From Amycolatopsis pithecellobii (GTDB lineage Bacteria > Actinomycetota > Actinomycetes > Mycobacteriales > Pseudonocardiaceae), in the NCBI RefSeq assembly GCF_009707865.1, contig NZ_WMBA01000002.1, positions 62,001 through 126,000 of the forward strand: a stretch of 64,000 nt of DNA, in the 5' to 3' direction. Numbering within the stretch: the stretch's first letter is position 1; every line of letters begins with the position of its first letter. The translations under genes were made by a program, and so were the position numbers. Below are positions 9,641 through 17,854 of the stretch, piece by piece. Under the pieces are notes generated by a model. That model worked only from the letters and a program-made list of their open reading frames with translations. It was not told the DNA's origin and did not search any database.

Positions 9641-9911
9641 GGCGACTCCACGGATCATCGTCACCGATCCGGTCTTCGGAACCGAAGAACGCGTCCGCGT
9701 CCGCACGCATCGCCATCCCATCCACATGCGGCAGCCGACGATGGCGTTCCACCAGCTCTTCCGCGGTCAGCCGGCGCTTGCGCGTGATCGGCCGCAACTC
9801 GGCCACCTCCACTCCGTTGCGCGTGATGTAGTAGATCTCCCCCCTGATCACACCGTCCATCACAGCCGCCGAGTTGTTCCGGAATTCCCGCTGGCTGATC
9901 ACCTGGGTCAT
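9633..9911 (-). CDS. Phd/YefM-type antitoxin
   Basis: This 92-aa protein opens with MTQVISQREFRNNSAAVMD, typical of the Phd/YefM DNA-binding fold, followed by YYITRNGVEVAELRPI. The C-terminal third is charged and probably neutralises the PIN toxin encoded just downstream with an 8-bp overlap. The ATG at 9911 has no Shine-Dalgarno; instead a -10-like TACACT (9918-9923, read on the minus strand) ends 6 nt before it, suggesting a leaderless transcript. An inverted repeat over that element is a likely autoregulatory operator. An in-frame upstream extension into cobM was rejected. Confidence 0.9.
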   Translation of the reverse strand: MTQVISQREFRNNSAAVMDGVIRGEIYYITRNGVEVAELRPITRKRRLTAEELVERHRRLPHVDGMAMRADADAFFGSEDRIGDDDPWSRRG

Positions 9912-9917
9912 GAAATC

Positions 9918-9947
9918 AGTGTAGTCCAGCGTAGCACGCGGGACTAC
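9918..9947 (-). promoter_or_regulatory. Putative toxin-antitoxin promoter and operator
   Basis: A perfect 7-bp inverted repeat (GTAGTCC at 9921-9927, GGACTAC at 9941-9947, 13-bp spacer) overlaps a minus-strand -10 candidate TACACT (9918-9923) that lies 6 nt from the antitoxin ATG. The right arm overlaps the end of cobM (stop at 9944). Phd/YefM antitoxins bind palindromes in their own promoters, so this is the obvious autoregulation site. No good -35 box was found. Confidence 0.55.
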
Positions 9948-10708
9948 GTTGCGCGCGGGGTTTTCGCCGACCGGTCCCGTGCGGCCGAATAGAGAAAACT
10001 GTCCGGAAAACTGCCCGCGGACAGCACCCGGCCGACGAAGATGACCGCCGCGCTGGTGATTCCCGCCGCGCGGACCTGCGGTGCGATATCGCCGAGTGCG
10101 CCGCGCAGGATCCGTTCCTCCGGCTGGCTCGCGCGGGCGACGACCGCGACCGGGCAGTCCGGCCCGTAGTGCGGCACCAGTTGCTCGACCACCTGCTCGA
10201 TCCGGTTGATCGCCAGGTGCACGGCCAGCGTCGTGCCCGTCGCGGCGAAAGCGGCAAGGGTTTCGCCGGGCGGCATTGCGGTCGAGCGTGCCTGGACACG
10301 GGTGACGACCAGGCTCTGCCCCACGGTCGGCACGGTCAGTTCCCGGCCCAGTACCGCGGCCGCCGCGGCGAACGCGGGCACGCCCGGCACCACCGAATAC
10401 GGCACGCCCGCCGCGTCGAGCCGCCGCATCTGCTCGGCCACCGCGCTGTAGATCGACGGGTCGCCCGAGCAAAGCCGCGCCACGTCGTGACCGGCCTCGT
10501 GCGCCGCCACGAGTTCGCCGGTGATCTCCTCCAGTGACAGCTCGGCCGTGTCGACGCGCCGAGCGCCCGGCGGGCAGTGTGCCAGCAGGTCAGGTGGAGT
10601 GAGACTGCCCGGATACAGGCATACCGGGCAACGCATGAGCAGGTCACGGCCCCGCACGGTGATGAGATCGGCGGCGCCAGGGCCGGCGCCGATGAAGTAC
10701 ACGGTCAT
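9944..10708 (-). CDS. cobM: Precorrin-4 C11-methyltransferase CobM
   Basis: This 254-aa SAM-dependent tetrapyrrole methylase has the usual family length. Signatures are VYFIGAGPGAADLITVRG at the start, CSGDPSIYSAVAEQM in the middle and HLAINRIEQVVEQLVPHYG toward the C-terminus. The ATG at 10708 overlaps the cobL stop by 4 bp, which decides it over an ATG at 10723. It is read with cobL away from the riboswitch-bearing intergenic region. The toxin-antitoxin genes begin only 32 bp downstream on the same strand. Confidence 0.95.
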   Translation of the reverse strand: MTVYFIGAGPGAADLITVRGRDLLMRCPVCLYPGSLTPPDLLAHCPPGARRVDTAELSLEEITGELVAAHEAGHDVARLCSGDPSIYSAVAEQMRRLDAAGVPYSVVPGVPAFAAAAAVLGRELTVPTVGQSLVVTRVQARSTAMPPGETLAAFAATGTTLAVHLAINRIEQVVEQLVPHYGPDCPVAVVARASQPEERILRGALGDIAPQVRAAGITSAAVIFVGRVLSAGSFPDSFLYSAARDRSAKTPRAT

Positions 10709-11871
10709 TTCCGGATGCTCCATTGGGTCACGGTGCGGGCGGGGGTCCAGCCGGTGAAGCCGCCGAGCGGTGCGGCGTGTTCGACGGCGATCCGGGTCAG
10801 TTCGCCGCCGCGGTCGCGGTAGGCGGCGGCGAGTACTTGTTCCGATTCGAGGGTCACGGCATGCGCGACAAGCCACCCGCCGGGAGTGAGCGCGTCGAAA
10901 CACCGGCGCCACACGGACAACGCGCCGCCGAGGAACACCGCGTCGGGCGCTGGCAGCCCGTCGAGCGCGTCCGGGGCGGCGCCGGTGACGACCCGAAGAT
11001 CAGGCACCCCAAGGCTTTCCGCGTTGCGACCGATCCGCGCCGCGCGTCCGGCGTCACGCTCGATCGCGATCGCGCGGTTCGCCGGATGCGCCCGCGACCA
11101 TTCGATCGCGACGCTCCCCGCGCCGGCCCCGACGTCCCACAGCAGCCGGCCGGGTAACGGCGCGAGCCGGGCGAGGGCGAGCGCACGCAGGTCTCGCTTG
11201 GTCAGCTGGCCGTCGTGCTCGAAGGCGTCATCGGGCAGGCCGGTCAACGGCAGCCCGGGACCACCGGCGCATTCGATCGCGACCAGGTTCAGCGGCCCGA
11301 TCTCCGCCGACCAGGTCCCCGCTACCCCGTCGACGCGGCGTTCGTCCGGCGAGCCGAGCTCCTCGAAGACGCTCAGCGTGCTGTCGCCGAAGCCTTGTGC
11401 GGTAAGCAGTTCCGCGACCGCGGCCGGGCTCGACGCGTCGGAGCTGAGCACCAGCAGCCGCGCGCCCGGTGTCAGCACCCTGGCGACACGATGGACGTTC
11501 CGCCCGACGACGCTCACCACTTCGGTCTCCTCGAAGGACCAGCCGAGCCGCGCGCGGGCGAGCGTCACCGACGAGACCGTCGGCACGATCCGGACGTCGT
11601 CGAACTTTTTCACCAGTGTCGTGCCGATCCCGGACAACAGCGGGTCGCCGCTGGCGAGGACGCCGAACCGCTTCCCGGCGTGGTCGGCCAGCAGCTCGCC
11701 CAGCGCGGGCAGCAGTGGGCTCGGCCACGCCCGCTTCGGTTTGCCCAACGGCACCAGCGCCAGCTGCCGCGTGCTGCCGAACAGCACGTCACAGCTGGTC
11801 AGCTCCGCCCTGGCGGCTTCGGTCAACCCGGCCCAGCCGTCGGCGCCCACGCCCACAACGACAATCGTCAC
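10705..11871 (-). CDS. cobL: Precorrin-6B C5,15-methyltransferase (decarboxylating) CobL
   Basis: This 388-aa two-domain enzyme has an N-terminal CbiE-like tetrapyrrole methylase (VVVGVGADGWAGLTEAA, then LASGDPLLSGIGTTL) and a C-terminal CbiT-like Rossmann methyltransferase with [16 protein letters not shown] and VFLGGALS. It methylates C5 and C15 and decarboxylates the acetate side chain at C12. I used the GTG at 11871 because the protein then begins directly with the first beta strand; a 56-codon upstream extension runs through the riboswitch on the other strand and looks spurious. It couples to cobM by an ATGA overlap. Confidence 0.93.
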   Translation of the reverse strand: MTIVVVGVGADGWAGLTEAARAELTSCDVLFGSTRQLALVPLGKPKRAWPSPLLPALGELLADHAGKRFGVLASGDPLLSGIGTTLVKKFDDVRIVPTVSSVTLARARLGWSFEETEVVSVVGRNVHRVARVLTPGARLLVLSSDASSPAAVAELLTAQGFGDSTLSVFEELGSPDERRVDGVAGTWSAEIGPLNLVAIECAGGPGLPLTGLPDDAFEHDGQLTKRDLRALALARLAPLPGRLLWDVGAGAGSVAIEWSRAHPANRAIAIERDAGRAARIGRNAESLGVPDLRVVTGAAPDALDGLPAPDAVFLGGALSVWRRCFDALTPGGWLVAHAVTLESEQVLAAAYRDRGGELTRIAVEHAAPLGGFTGWTPARTVTQWSIRK

Positions 11872-11884
11872 AATCGGCAACCGT

Positions 11885-12000
11885 ATGCGATGATGCCGGG
11901 GACGGTCGTCGTGGAACCCGGTGCGAATCCGGGGCGGTCCCGCCACTGTGACCGGTCGTCCGCGGCCGGCAGCCAGAGCTTCGGCGCCCGTTACGCGTGT
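11885..12000 (+). promoter_or_regulatory. Cobalamin (AdoCbl) riboswitch
   Basis: The conserved core of the B12 riboswitch is readable: GGAACCCGGTGCGAATCC at 11913-11930, then GGTCCCGCCACTGTGACC to 11953, and a B12-box-like segment, GCAGCCAGAGCTTCGGCGCC, near 11969-11988. It lies in the leader of the chelatase gene, whose TTG start is 12063. A short GC hairpin (GCGGG...CCCGC, about 12027-12044) and the GAAGGAG ribosome site at 12051-12057 probably form the expression platform. Boundaries are approximate. High B12 should lower expression of the chelatase-cobO-cobB-cobC operon. Confidence 0.9.
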
Positions 12001-12062
12001 TTCCGTGCGCGTGCCCTGTTTTCCAGCGGGCGAGGACACCCGCGCGTGGCGAAGGAGTCTTC

Positions 12063-14018
12063 TTGAGGCCGTACCCGTTCACCGCTGTCGTCGGCATGCC
12101 GGACTTACGGTTGGCGCTGGTCCTTTCCGCGATTTCGCCCGCGATCGGCGGGGTGCTCGTGCGTGGGGAGAAGGGCACGGCGAAGTCCACGATGGTCCGT
12201 GCGCTCGCCGGCCTGCTGCCCGAGGTGGAGGTCATCGAGGGCTGCCGTTTTTCCTGTGATCCCAACGCCGTCGACCCGGCCTGTCCCGACGGGCCGCACA
12301 CCGGGCCCGCCGCCCGCAGGCCCGCGCGGCTGGTCGAACTGCCGGTGGGTGCGGCCGAGGACAGGGTGGTCGGCTCGCTGAACCTCGAACGCGCGCTCGC
12401 CGAGGGGGTCACCGACTACCAGCCCGGCCTCCTCGCGGCGGCGCATCGCGGCCTGCTGTATGTCGACGAAGTCAACCTCCTGCATGACCATCTGGTCGAC
12501 ACGCTTCTCGACGCCGCGGCGATGGGTCGGGCGACCGTCGAGCGCGAGGGTGTCTCGGTTTCGCACGCGGCACGGTTCGTGTTGATCGGCACGATGAATC
12601 CGGAGGAAGGGGAGCTGCGGCCGCAGCTGCTCGACCGGTTCGGGCTCACCGTCGAGGTCGCCTCCAGTCGTGACCCGCAGCAACGCGCCGAAGTCATCCG
12701 CCGCAGGCTGGCGTATGAAGCCGATCCAGAGGCCTTCGCGTCCAAATACGACTCCGAGGACGCGGCGCTGGCGGCGGAAATCGAAGCAGCGCAACGGCTT
12801 CTGCCTTCCGTGGTGTTGACCGACGAGGCGTTGCGGCAGATCGCCGAGGTGTGTGCGTCCTTCGATGTAGACGGTATGCGCGCGGATATCGTCACCGCCC
12901 GCACGGCCGTCGCGCACGCCGCGTGGGCCGGGCGTGCCGAAGTGTCCACTGAGGACATTCGGGTCGCCGCGCGGCTGGCCTTGCCGCATCGCCGTCGCCG
13001 CAATCCGTTCGACGCGCCGGGAATCGACGAGGACCAGCTGGAGCAGGCCTTACAGGACGCCGAACCGCCGGAGCCGGACGACGACGGTCCTGGCTCGGGT
13101 GCGCCGGAACCGTCCGAAGAGGACTCGACCGCCGGCGATGGCGAACCGCAGGCTGCCGGGAGCGGTGCCGAACAGCGGACGGGTGCGGGGAAACCGTTCC
13201 AGGCGCGCGTTTTCCGGGTCGCCGGGGTCGGCGAGGGCGAGCGTGGCCGCCGGTCGCGGGCGGTGACCGACTCGGGCCGGACGGTCGGTGTGCAGCCACC
13301 GAGTGTGGGCGAGGGCAAGCCGCATCTCGTCGCGACGATCCGTGCCGCGGCGCCGCATCAAGGCAAGCGTGGGCGGTCTGGGCCGGGCTTGGTGCTGCGC
13401 AAGGGAGATCTGCGGTACGCGCGGCGCGAAGGCAACGAGGGTAACCTCGTGCTGTTCTGTGTGGACGCATCCGGCTCGATGGGCGCGAAGGCGCGGATGC
13501 GTGAGGTCAAAGCGGCGGTGCTGTCGTTGTTGCTGGACGCTTACCAGCGGCGGGACAAGGTCGGGCTGGTCACGTTCCGGGCCGCCGCGGCGGAGCTGGC
13601 GTTGCCGCCGACGATCAGCGTGGAGGCCGCGGCCGCCCGCCTGGAAGCGCTTCCTACCGGCGGTCGCACCCCGCTCGCCGAAGGACTTCTGGAAGCGGCA
13701 CGGGTGCTGCGGGTCGAACGGCTACGGGACCCGCGCCGACGCCCGTTGCTGGTGGTGGTGACCGACGGGCGGGCGACGAGCGGGCCGGATGCCGTGCGGC
13801 GCTCGCAGGCGGCGGCGGAACTGCTGACCGGGGTGACGTCCGTGGTGATGGATTGCGAGAGCGGGCGGATGCGGCTCGGCCTCGCCGCCGAACTGGCCGG
13901 CCACCTCGGCGGCGAACACGTCCCGCTGGGTGAGGTCGCCGCGGATTCCCTCGCCCGCGCGGTGAAATCCCGCCTCCGGCGGCCCCCGCGAGTCGAACGT
14001 TGGGAGCGCGCGAGTTGA
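12063..14018 (+). CDS. Fused ChlI/ChlD-type cobaltochelatase subunit (AAA+ plus VWA)
   Basis: About 651 aa. The N-terminal AAA+ domain carries a Walker A-like GEKGTAKS at residues 36-43, Walker B in LLYVDEVNLL and a GTMNPEEGELRPQLLDRFG block. A Pro/Glu/Asp-rich linker (about 335-430) leads to a VWA domain with the MIDAS motif DASGS at about residue 468. Such ATPase fusions replace separate CobS and CobT chelatase subunits and work with CobN, which is not in this window. The TTG at 12063 is chosen because GAAGGAG lies 5 nt upstream. Expression should be under the preceding riboswitch. The stop codon lies inside the first unit of a 22-bp repeat array. Confidence 0.9.
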   Translation: MRPYPFTAVVGMPDLRLALVLSAISPAIGGVLVRGEKGTAKSTMVRALAGLLPEVEVIEGCRFSCDPNAVDPACPDGPHTGPAARRPARLVELPVGAAEDRVVGSLNLERALAEGVTDYQPGLLAAAHRGLLYVDEVNLLHDHLVDTLLDAAAMGRATVEREGVSVSHAARFVLIGTMNPEEGELRPQLLDRFGLTVEVASSRDPQQRAEVIRRRLAYEADPEAFASKYDSEDAALAAEIEAAQRLLPSVVLTDEALRQIAEVCASFDVDGMRADIVTARTAVAHAAWAGRAEVSTEDIRVAARLALPHRRRRNPFDAPGIDEDQLEQALQDAEPPEPDDDGPGSGAPEPSEEDSTAGDGEPQAAGSGAEQRTGAGKPFQARVFRVAGVGEGERGRRSRAVTDSGRTVGVQPPSVGEGKPHLVATIRAAAPHQGKRGRSGPGLVLRKGDLRYARREGNEGNLVLFCVDASGSMGAKARMREVKAAVLSLLLDAYQRRDKVGLVTFRAAAAELALPPTISVEAAAARLEALPTGGRTPLAEGLLEAARVLRVERLRDPRRRPLLVVVTDGRATSGPDAVRRSQAAAELLTGVTSVVMDCESGRMRLGLAAELAGHLGGEHVPLGEVAADSLARAVKSRLRRPPRVERWERAS

Positions 14019-14164
14019 GCGTTGGGTGTGCGCGAGTTGAGCGTTGGGTGTGTGCGAGTTGAGCGGTGCGTGCGGTGGGAAGGTACAACTCGCGCCTCGG
14101 GAACGCGCAACTCGCGCGGCGGGAAGGCTCAACTCGCGGGGCGGGAACGCTCAACTCGCGGGGA
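14008..14164. repeat. Mirrored 22-bp repeat array, copy 1
   Basis: Three units in one orientation start at 14008, 14030 and 14052 (type GCGCGAGTTGAGCGTTGGGT). After a 3-bp centre (14074-14076), four units of the opposite orientation start at 14077, 14099, 14121 and 14143 (type GGGAACGCGCAACTCGCG). Every unit is 22 bp. The array covers the last codons and stop of the chelatase gene and ends 18 bp before cobO. It could fold into a long imperfect hairpin in RNA or a cruciform in DNA. A second array with the same plan is at 62294. Confidence 0.9.
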
Positions 14165-14182
14165 TATAGGGAGGGCAGATTG

Positions 14183-14797
14183 ATGCCGCAGGGAAAACCC
14201 GAGGTCGTCCCTGAGGACGGGCTCACTACGCGCCAGCGGCGTAACCGGCCGATCTTCGCTGTCCACACCGGACCGATGAAGGGCAAATCCACCGCGGCCT
14301 TCGGGATGGCGTTGCGGGCGTGGAACCAGGGCTGGTCCATCGGGGTGTTCCAGTTTGTCAAGTCCGCGAAATGGCGGGTCGGGGAGGAAAGCGCCTTCCG
14401 CGCGCTGGGCGAACTGCACGAGCGAACCGGGCAGGGCGGACCCGTCGAGTGGCACAAGATGGGCGAGGGCTGGAGCTGGTCACGCAAGGCCGGTACCGAA
14501 GAGGATCACGCCGCGAACGCGCGTGAGGGCTGGGCGGAGATCAAGCGCCGCCTCGCCGCGGAAACGCACGACTTCTACGTCCTCGACGAGTTCACTTACC
14601 CGCTGAAATGGGGCTGGATCGACGTTTCCGACGTGGTGTCTGCTATCCGTGACCGGCCGGGGCGTCAGCACGTGGTCATCACCGGCCGGGACGCGCCGCC
14701 CGCGCTCGTCGAGGCCGCTGATCTGGTCGTCGAGATGACCAAAATCAAGCACCCCATGGACGCCGGGCAAAAAGGCCAGCGGGGGATCGAATGGTAG
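14183..14797 (+). CDS. cobO: Cob(I)yrinate a,c-diamide adenosyltransferase CobO
   Basis: This 204-aa BtuR/CobA/CobO-type enzyme transfers the adenosyl group of ATP to the reduced corrinoid cobalt. The P-loop GPMKGKST lies at about residues 30-37; FYVLDEFTYPLKWGW and VVITGRDAPPALVEAADLV are family blocks. The ATG at 14183 follows GGGAGGGCAG at a workable distance, and an upstream extension through the repeat array was rejected. It overlaps cobB by 7 bp, so cobO, cobB and cobC form one coupled unit downstream of the chelatase and riboswitch. Confidence 0.96.
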   Translation: MPQGKPEVVPEDGLTTRQRRNRPIFAVHTGPMKGKSTAAFGMALRAWNQGWSIGVFQFVKSAKWRVGEESAFRALGELHERTGQGGPVEWHKMGEGWSWSRKAGTEEDHAANAREGWAEIKRRLAAETHDFYVLDEFTYPLKWGWIDVSDVVSAIRDRPGRQHVVITGRDAPPALVEAADLVVEMTKIKHPMDAGQKGQRGIEW

Positions 14798-16119
14798 CCC
14801 GTGTCGTCATCGCGGCCCCGGGGTCGGGGCACGGCAAGACGACGATCGCGGCCGGGCTGATGGCCGCACTTCGGGCACGCGGGCTCGACGTGTCCGGGCA
14901 CAAGGTCGGGCCGGATTTCATCGATCCGAGCTATCACGCGCTGGCCACCGGCCGCCCGCCCCGGAACCTGGACCCCTTTCTGCAGAGCGAAGAACTGCTC
15001 GTGCCGCTGCTGCTGCACGGCGCCGCGGAGCTCGCGGTCATCGAGGGGGTCATGGGACTGTTCGACGGTGCGCTGGGCACGGAAGGTTTCGCCTCCACAG
15101 CGCATGTGGCCCGGCTGCTCGACGCGCCGGTGGTGCTCGTCGTCGACGCGAGCGCGGCCAGTCGCAGCGTCGCCGCGACCGTGCTGGGTTTCGCGCGCTA
15201 CGACCCGCGTCTCGAACTGGCCGGGGTGATCCTCAACAAGCTCGGTTCACAGCGTCACGAGGACGAGATCCGCGCCGCGGTGGCACCAACCGGGATTCCC
15301 GTGCTGGGCGCGTTGCGGCGCAGCGAGGACATCCACGCGCCGAGCCGCCATCTCGGCCTGGTGCCCGCCGGTGAGCGGGCCGCGGAATCGCAGCGGCTGC
15401 TGCCGGAGCTGGCCTCCTGGGTCGCGGGCGGGGTGGACCTGGACGCCGTGGTGCGGGTCGCGCGGGACGCTTCCCGGTTGAGCGGAAAGCCTTGGGAGCC
15501 AACGGGTTCCTGGGATGGTCGGCGCAAGGTCATCGCCGCGGCGGCCGGGCAGGCCTTCACGTTCCGCTATACCGAGACCGCCGAGTTGCTGTCCGCGCAC
15601 GGGATCGACGTGGTGGATGTGGACCCGTTGCGGGACAAGGAACTTCCCGACGGATGTGCCGGGTTGTACTTCGGCGGCGGGTTCCCGGAAGCGCATGCCG
15701 AAGGACTCTCGGCGAATGCGCCGTTGCGCGAGGAGATCGCCACCGCTGTCCACAAAGGAATGCCCGTGGTCGCCGAATGCGCCGGGCTGTTGTACTTGTG
15801 CCGCGAACTGGACGGGCAGCCGATGGTGGGCGTGCTGGACGCTCAAGCCCGGATGACGAAACGGGGCGCGCTCGGCTACCGGAAGGCATCCGTGCCGTCG
15901 ACGCATCTGCTGGGCGGGGCCGGCATGAGCGTCACCGGGCATGAGTTCCACCGCACGGAAGTCCTTCCCCGGCAAGGAAAGACGCCCGCCTGGGAGTGGG
16001 ACGGGCGCGCCGAGGGGTTCGCGACCCGGACCCTGCACGCGTCCTATCTGCATGTCCACTGGGCCGGGCATCCGGGGCTGGCCAAGAGTTTCGCGGACGC
16101 GGTGCACGCGTATGAGTGA
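14791..16119 (+). CDS. cobB: Cobyrinate (hydrogenobyrinate) a,c-diamide synthase CobB
   Basis: This 442-aa glutamine-dependent ATP amidase acts on the a and c side chains of the corrin ring. It has an N-terminal dethiobiotin-synthetase-like domain with P-loop GSGHGKTT (residues 11-18), HKVGPDFIDPSYH and VIEGVMGLFDG. A C-terminal class-I-like glutaminase domain follows, with its nucleophile Cys in VVAECAGLLYLC (about residue 330) and a late His in TGHEFHRTE. The start lies inside the end of cobO and the stop overlaps cobC by 8 bp, which indicates translational coupling. Confidence 0.96.
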   Translation: MVARVVIAAPGSGHGKTTIAAGLMAALRARGLDVSGHKVGPDFIDPSYHALATGRPPRNLDPFLQSEELLVPLLLHGAAELAVIEGVMGLFDGALGTEGFASTAHVARLLDAPVVLVVDASAASRSVAATVLGFARYDPRLELAGVILNKLGSQRHEDEIRAAVAPTGIPVLGALRRSEDIHAPSRHLGLVPAGERAAESQRLLPELASWVAGGVDLDAVVRVARDASRLSGKPWEPTGSWDGRRKVIAAAAGQAFTFRYTETAELLSAHGIDVVDVDPLRDKELPDGCAGLYFGGGFPEAHAEGLSANAPLREEIATAVHKGMPVVAECAGLLYLCRELDGQPMVGVLDAQARMTKRGALGYRKASVPSTHLLGGAGMSVTGHEFHRTEVLPRQGKTPAWEWDGRAEGFATRTLHASYLHVHWAGHPGLAKSFADAVHAYE

Positions 16120-17131
16120 CTACGACCTCCACCATCACGGCGATCGCGAGGTCGGCGAAGGGCTCATCGATCTTGCGGTCAACGTCCGGTTGCCCGAACC
16201 GCCGGAGTGGTTACGCCGCGAACTCGCGGGGGCGCTCACGGAGCTGGCTGCCTATCCGGACCCCACGGCCGCGGTGGAGGCTCTTGCCGCCCGTCACCGG
16301 CGCAGCACCGCCGAGGTGCTCGTCACCGCCGGCGCCGCCGAAGCGTTCACGTTGCTGGCAACGGCTTTCCGTGACCGCGACGCCGTTGTCGTGCATCCGC
16401 AGTTCACCGAACCGGAAGCCGCGCTGCGAGCGGCCGGGAACCAGCCACGGCGGGTGATCCTCGAGCCGGACTACGCCCTCGACCCGGGCCTGATACCGGA
16501 GGACGCCGAGCTCGTTTTCGTCGGTAACCCCACGAATCCCACCTCCGTGCTCAATCCGGCCTCGACGCTCGAAGCGTTGCGGAAACCGGGCCGCATCGTG
16601 GTCGTCGACGAGGCGTTTCTCGACGCGGTGCCCGGCGAACCGGAATCTCTGGCCGGGAAAGCGCTTTCCGGCGTTGTCGTGATCCGCAGCCTCACCAAGA
16701 CTTGGGGAATCGCCGGCCTGCGCGCCGGTTACCTACTCGCGGAGGCGGAGATCGTACGCCGGCTGCACGCGATCCAACCGCCGTGGTCTGTGTCCACATT
16801 GGCCGCTCGCGCCGTCGTCGCGTGTTGTCGCCCTGCCGCACTCGACGAGGCCGACAAGATCGCGGTCTCGGCCGAGCGCGATCGTGAGCGGCTCGTCGCT
16901 GGCCTGCGTGACCTCGGTTTGGCAGTGGCAGGCAGCCCGCGGGCGCCGTTCGTGCTGGTGAAAACCCCGCGGGGAACCAGAGAAAAACTGCGCGAGGCAG
17001 GATATGCCGTCCGCCGGGGTGATACCTTTCCGGGCTTGACCGATCAGCACGTCCGCATCGCCGTCCGCGACGAGGCCACGACAACGGGTTTTCTCCGTAC
17101 GCTGGCACGGGTTCTCGGTCGGTCAGACTGA
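16112..17131 (+). CDS. cobC: Threonine-phosphate decarboxylase-like aminotransferase CobC
   Basis: This 339-aa fold-type I PLP enzyme is related to histidinol-phosphate aminotransferase. In the cobalamin context it should make (R)-1-amino-2-propanol phosphate, the linker attached by CobD. The N-terminal DLHHHGDREV segment, VGNPTNPTSVL, the PLP Asp in VVDEAFLDAVPGE and the Schiff-base Lys in SLTKTWGIAGLRAGYLL (about residue 196) are visible. The ATG at 16112 overlaps the cobB stop by 8 bp and defines the start. Its 3' end overlaps the convergent cobS by 9 bp. Confidence 0.9.
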   Translation: MSDYDLHHHGDREVGEGLIDLAVNVRLPEPPEWLRRELAGALTELAAYPDPTAAVEALAARHRRSTAEVLVTAGAAEAFTLLATAFRDRDAVVVHPQFTEPEAALRAAGNQPRRVILEPDYALDPGLIPEDAELVFVGNPTNPTSVLNPASTLEALRKPGRIVVVDEAFLDAVPGEPESLAGKALSGVVVIRSLTKTWGIAGLRAGYLLAEAEIVRRLHAIQPPWSVSTLAARAVVACCRPAALDEADKIAVSAERDRERLVAGLRDLGLAVAGSPRAPFVLVKTPRGTREKLREAGYAVRRGDTFPGLTDQHVRIAVRDEATTTGFLRTLARVLGRSD

Positions 17132-17854
17132 GGCGAGCAGCGCGGCGGCGGTCGCGACTTCGACGCACGCGCCGAGCACGTCACCGGTGATCCCGCCGAG
17201 CCGGCGCGTGCAGCGCCACAGCAGGAACGCGGCGGCCGCGTAGCCGGCGGTGACCGCGATGGGCCCGCGCCACCACGGCAGCCCCGGCGCCGCGGCGGAG
17301 GCTGCGGCGGCGAGCAGGAAGACCAATGCCGCCAACGAAATCGGCACGGATCCCGCGACGGTGGCACCGAGGCCTTCCGGTCGCGCCGAGGGCACACCCC
17401 GCGCGCAGCACAGCGAAAGCACGCACCGGCCGGTAAGCACGCCGATGACCGCGGTGACGGCGTCGCCGGCGGAGAGCGCTCCACATTGGACGATCAGGAT
17501 CAGGACGAGCGTGGCCACCCCGGTCGGCCCGGAATCACCACGCCGCATGATTTCCAGCGCGCGGTCGCGGTCGTACGACGCGCCGAGCCCGTCGGCGGTG
17601 TCGGCGAGCCCGTCGAGGTGCAGGCCGCGGCTGGCGAGCGCGACCGCGCCGATGGCGAGCCCGGCCACGGCGAGTGCGGGCAGGCCAAGCGCATGCCCGC
17701 CGTACACGATCACCCCGGCGAGCGCGGCCAGCGGCACGGCCGCGATGGGCGCGAGCACCATCGCCCCGCGGGCCACCCGGCTGTCGATCTTCCGTGGCGG
17801 CGGCACCGGCAGCGCGGTCAACGTCCCGACCGCCATCCGCAAGGCGTCAAGCAA
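17123..17854 (-). CDS. cobS: Adenosylcobinamide-GDP ribazoletransferase CobS
   Basis: A polytopic inner-membrane protein of about 243 aa that joins adenosylcobinamide-GDP to alpha-ribazole in the last assembly step. The CobS signature ASRGLHLDGLADTADGLGAS with its acidic pair is present, followed by MRRGDSGPTGVATLVLIL. Several hydrophobic Ala/Leu/Val segments span the protein. I prefer the TTG at 17854, which overlaps the cobT stop by 8 bp like other junctions in this locus; the ATG at 17836 is an alternative. It is convergent with cobC. Confidence 0.93.
   Translation of the reverse strand: MLDALRMAVGTLTALPVPPPRKIDSRVARGAMVLAPIAAVPLAALAGVIVYGGHALGLPALAVAGLAIGAVALASRGLHLDGLADTADGLGASYDRDRALEIMRRGDSGPTGVATLVLILIVQCGALSAGDAVTAVIGVLTGRCVLSLCCARGVPSARPEGLGATVAGSVPISLAALVFLLAAAASAAAPGLPWWRGPIAVTAGYAAAAFLLWRCTRRLGGITGDVLGACVEVATAAALLASV

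Noticed and set aside
14008-14164. CRISPR array
   Set aside because: Units are contiguous without unique spacers, change orientation, and no cas genes are near; the same holds for 62294-62472.
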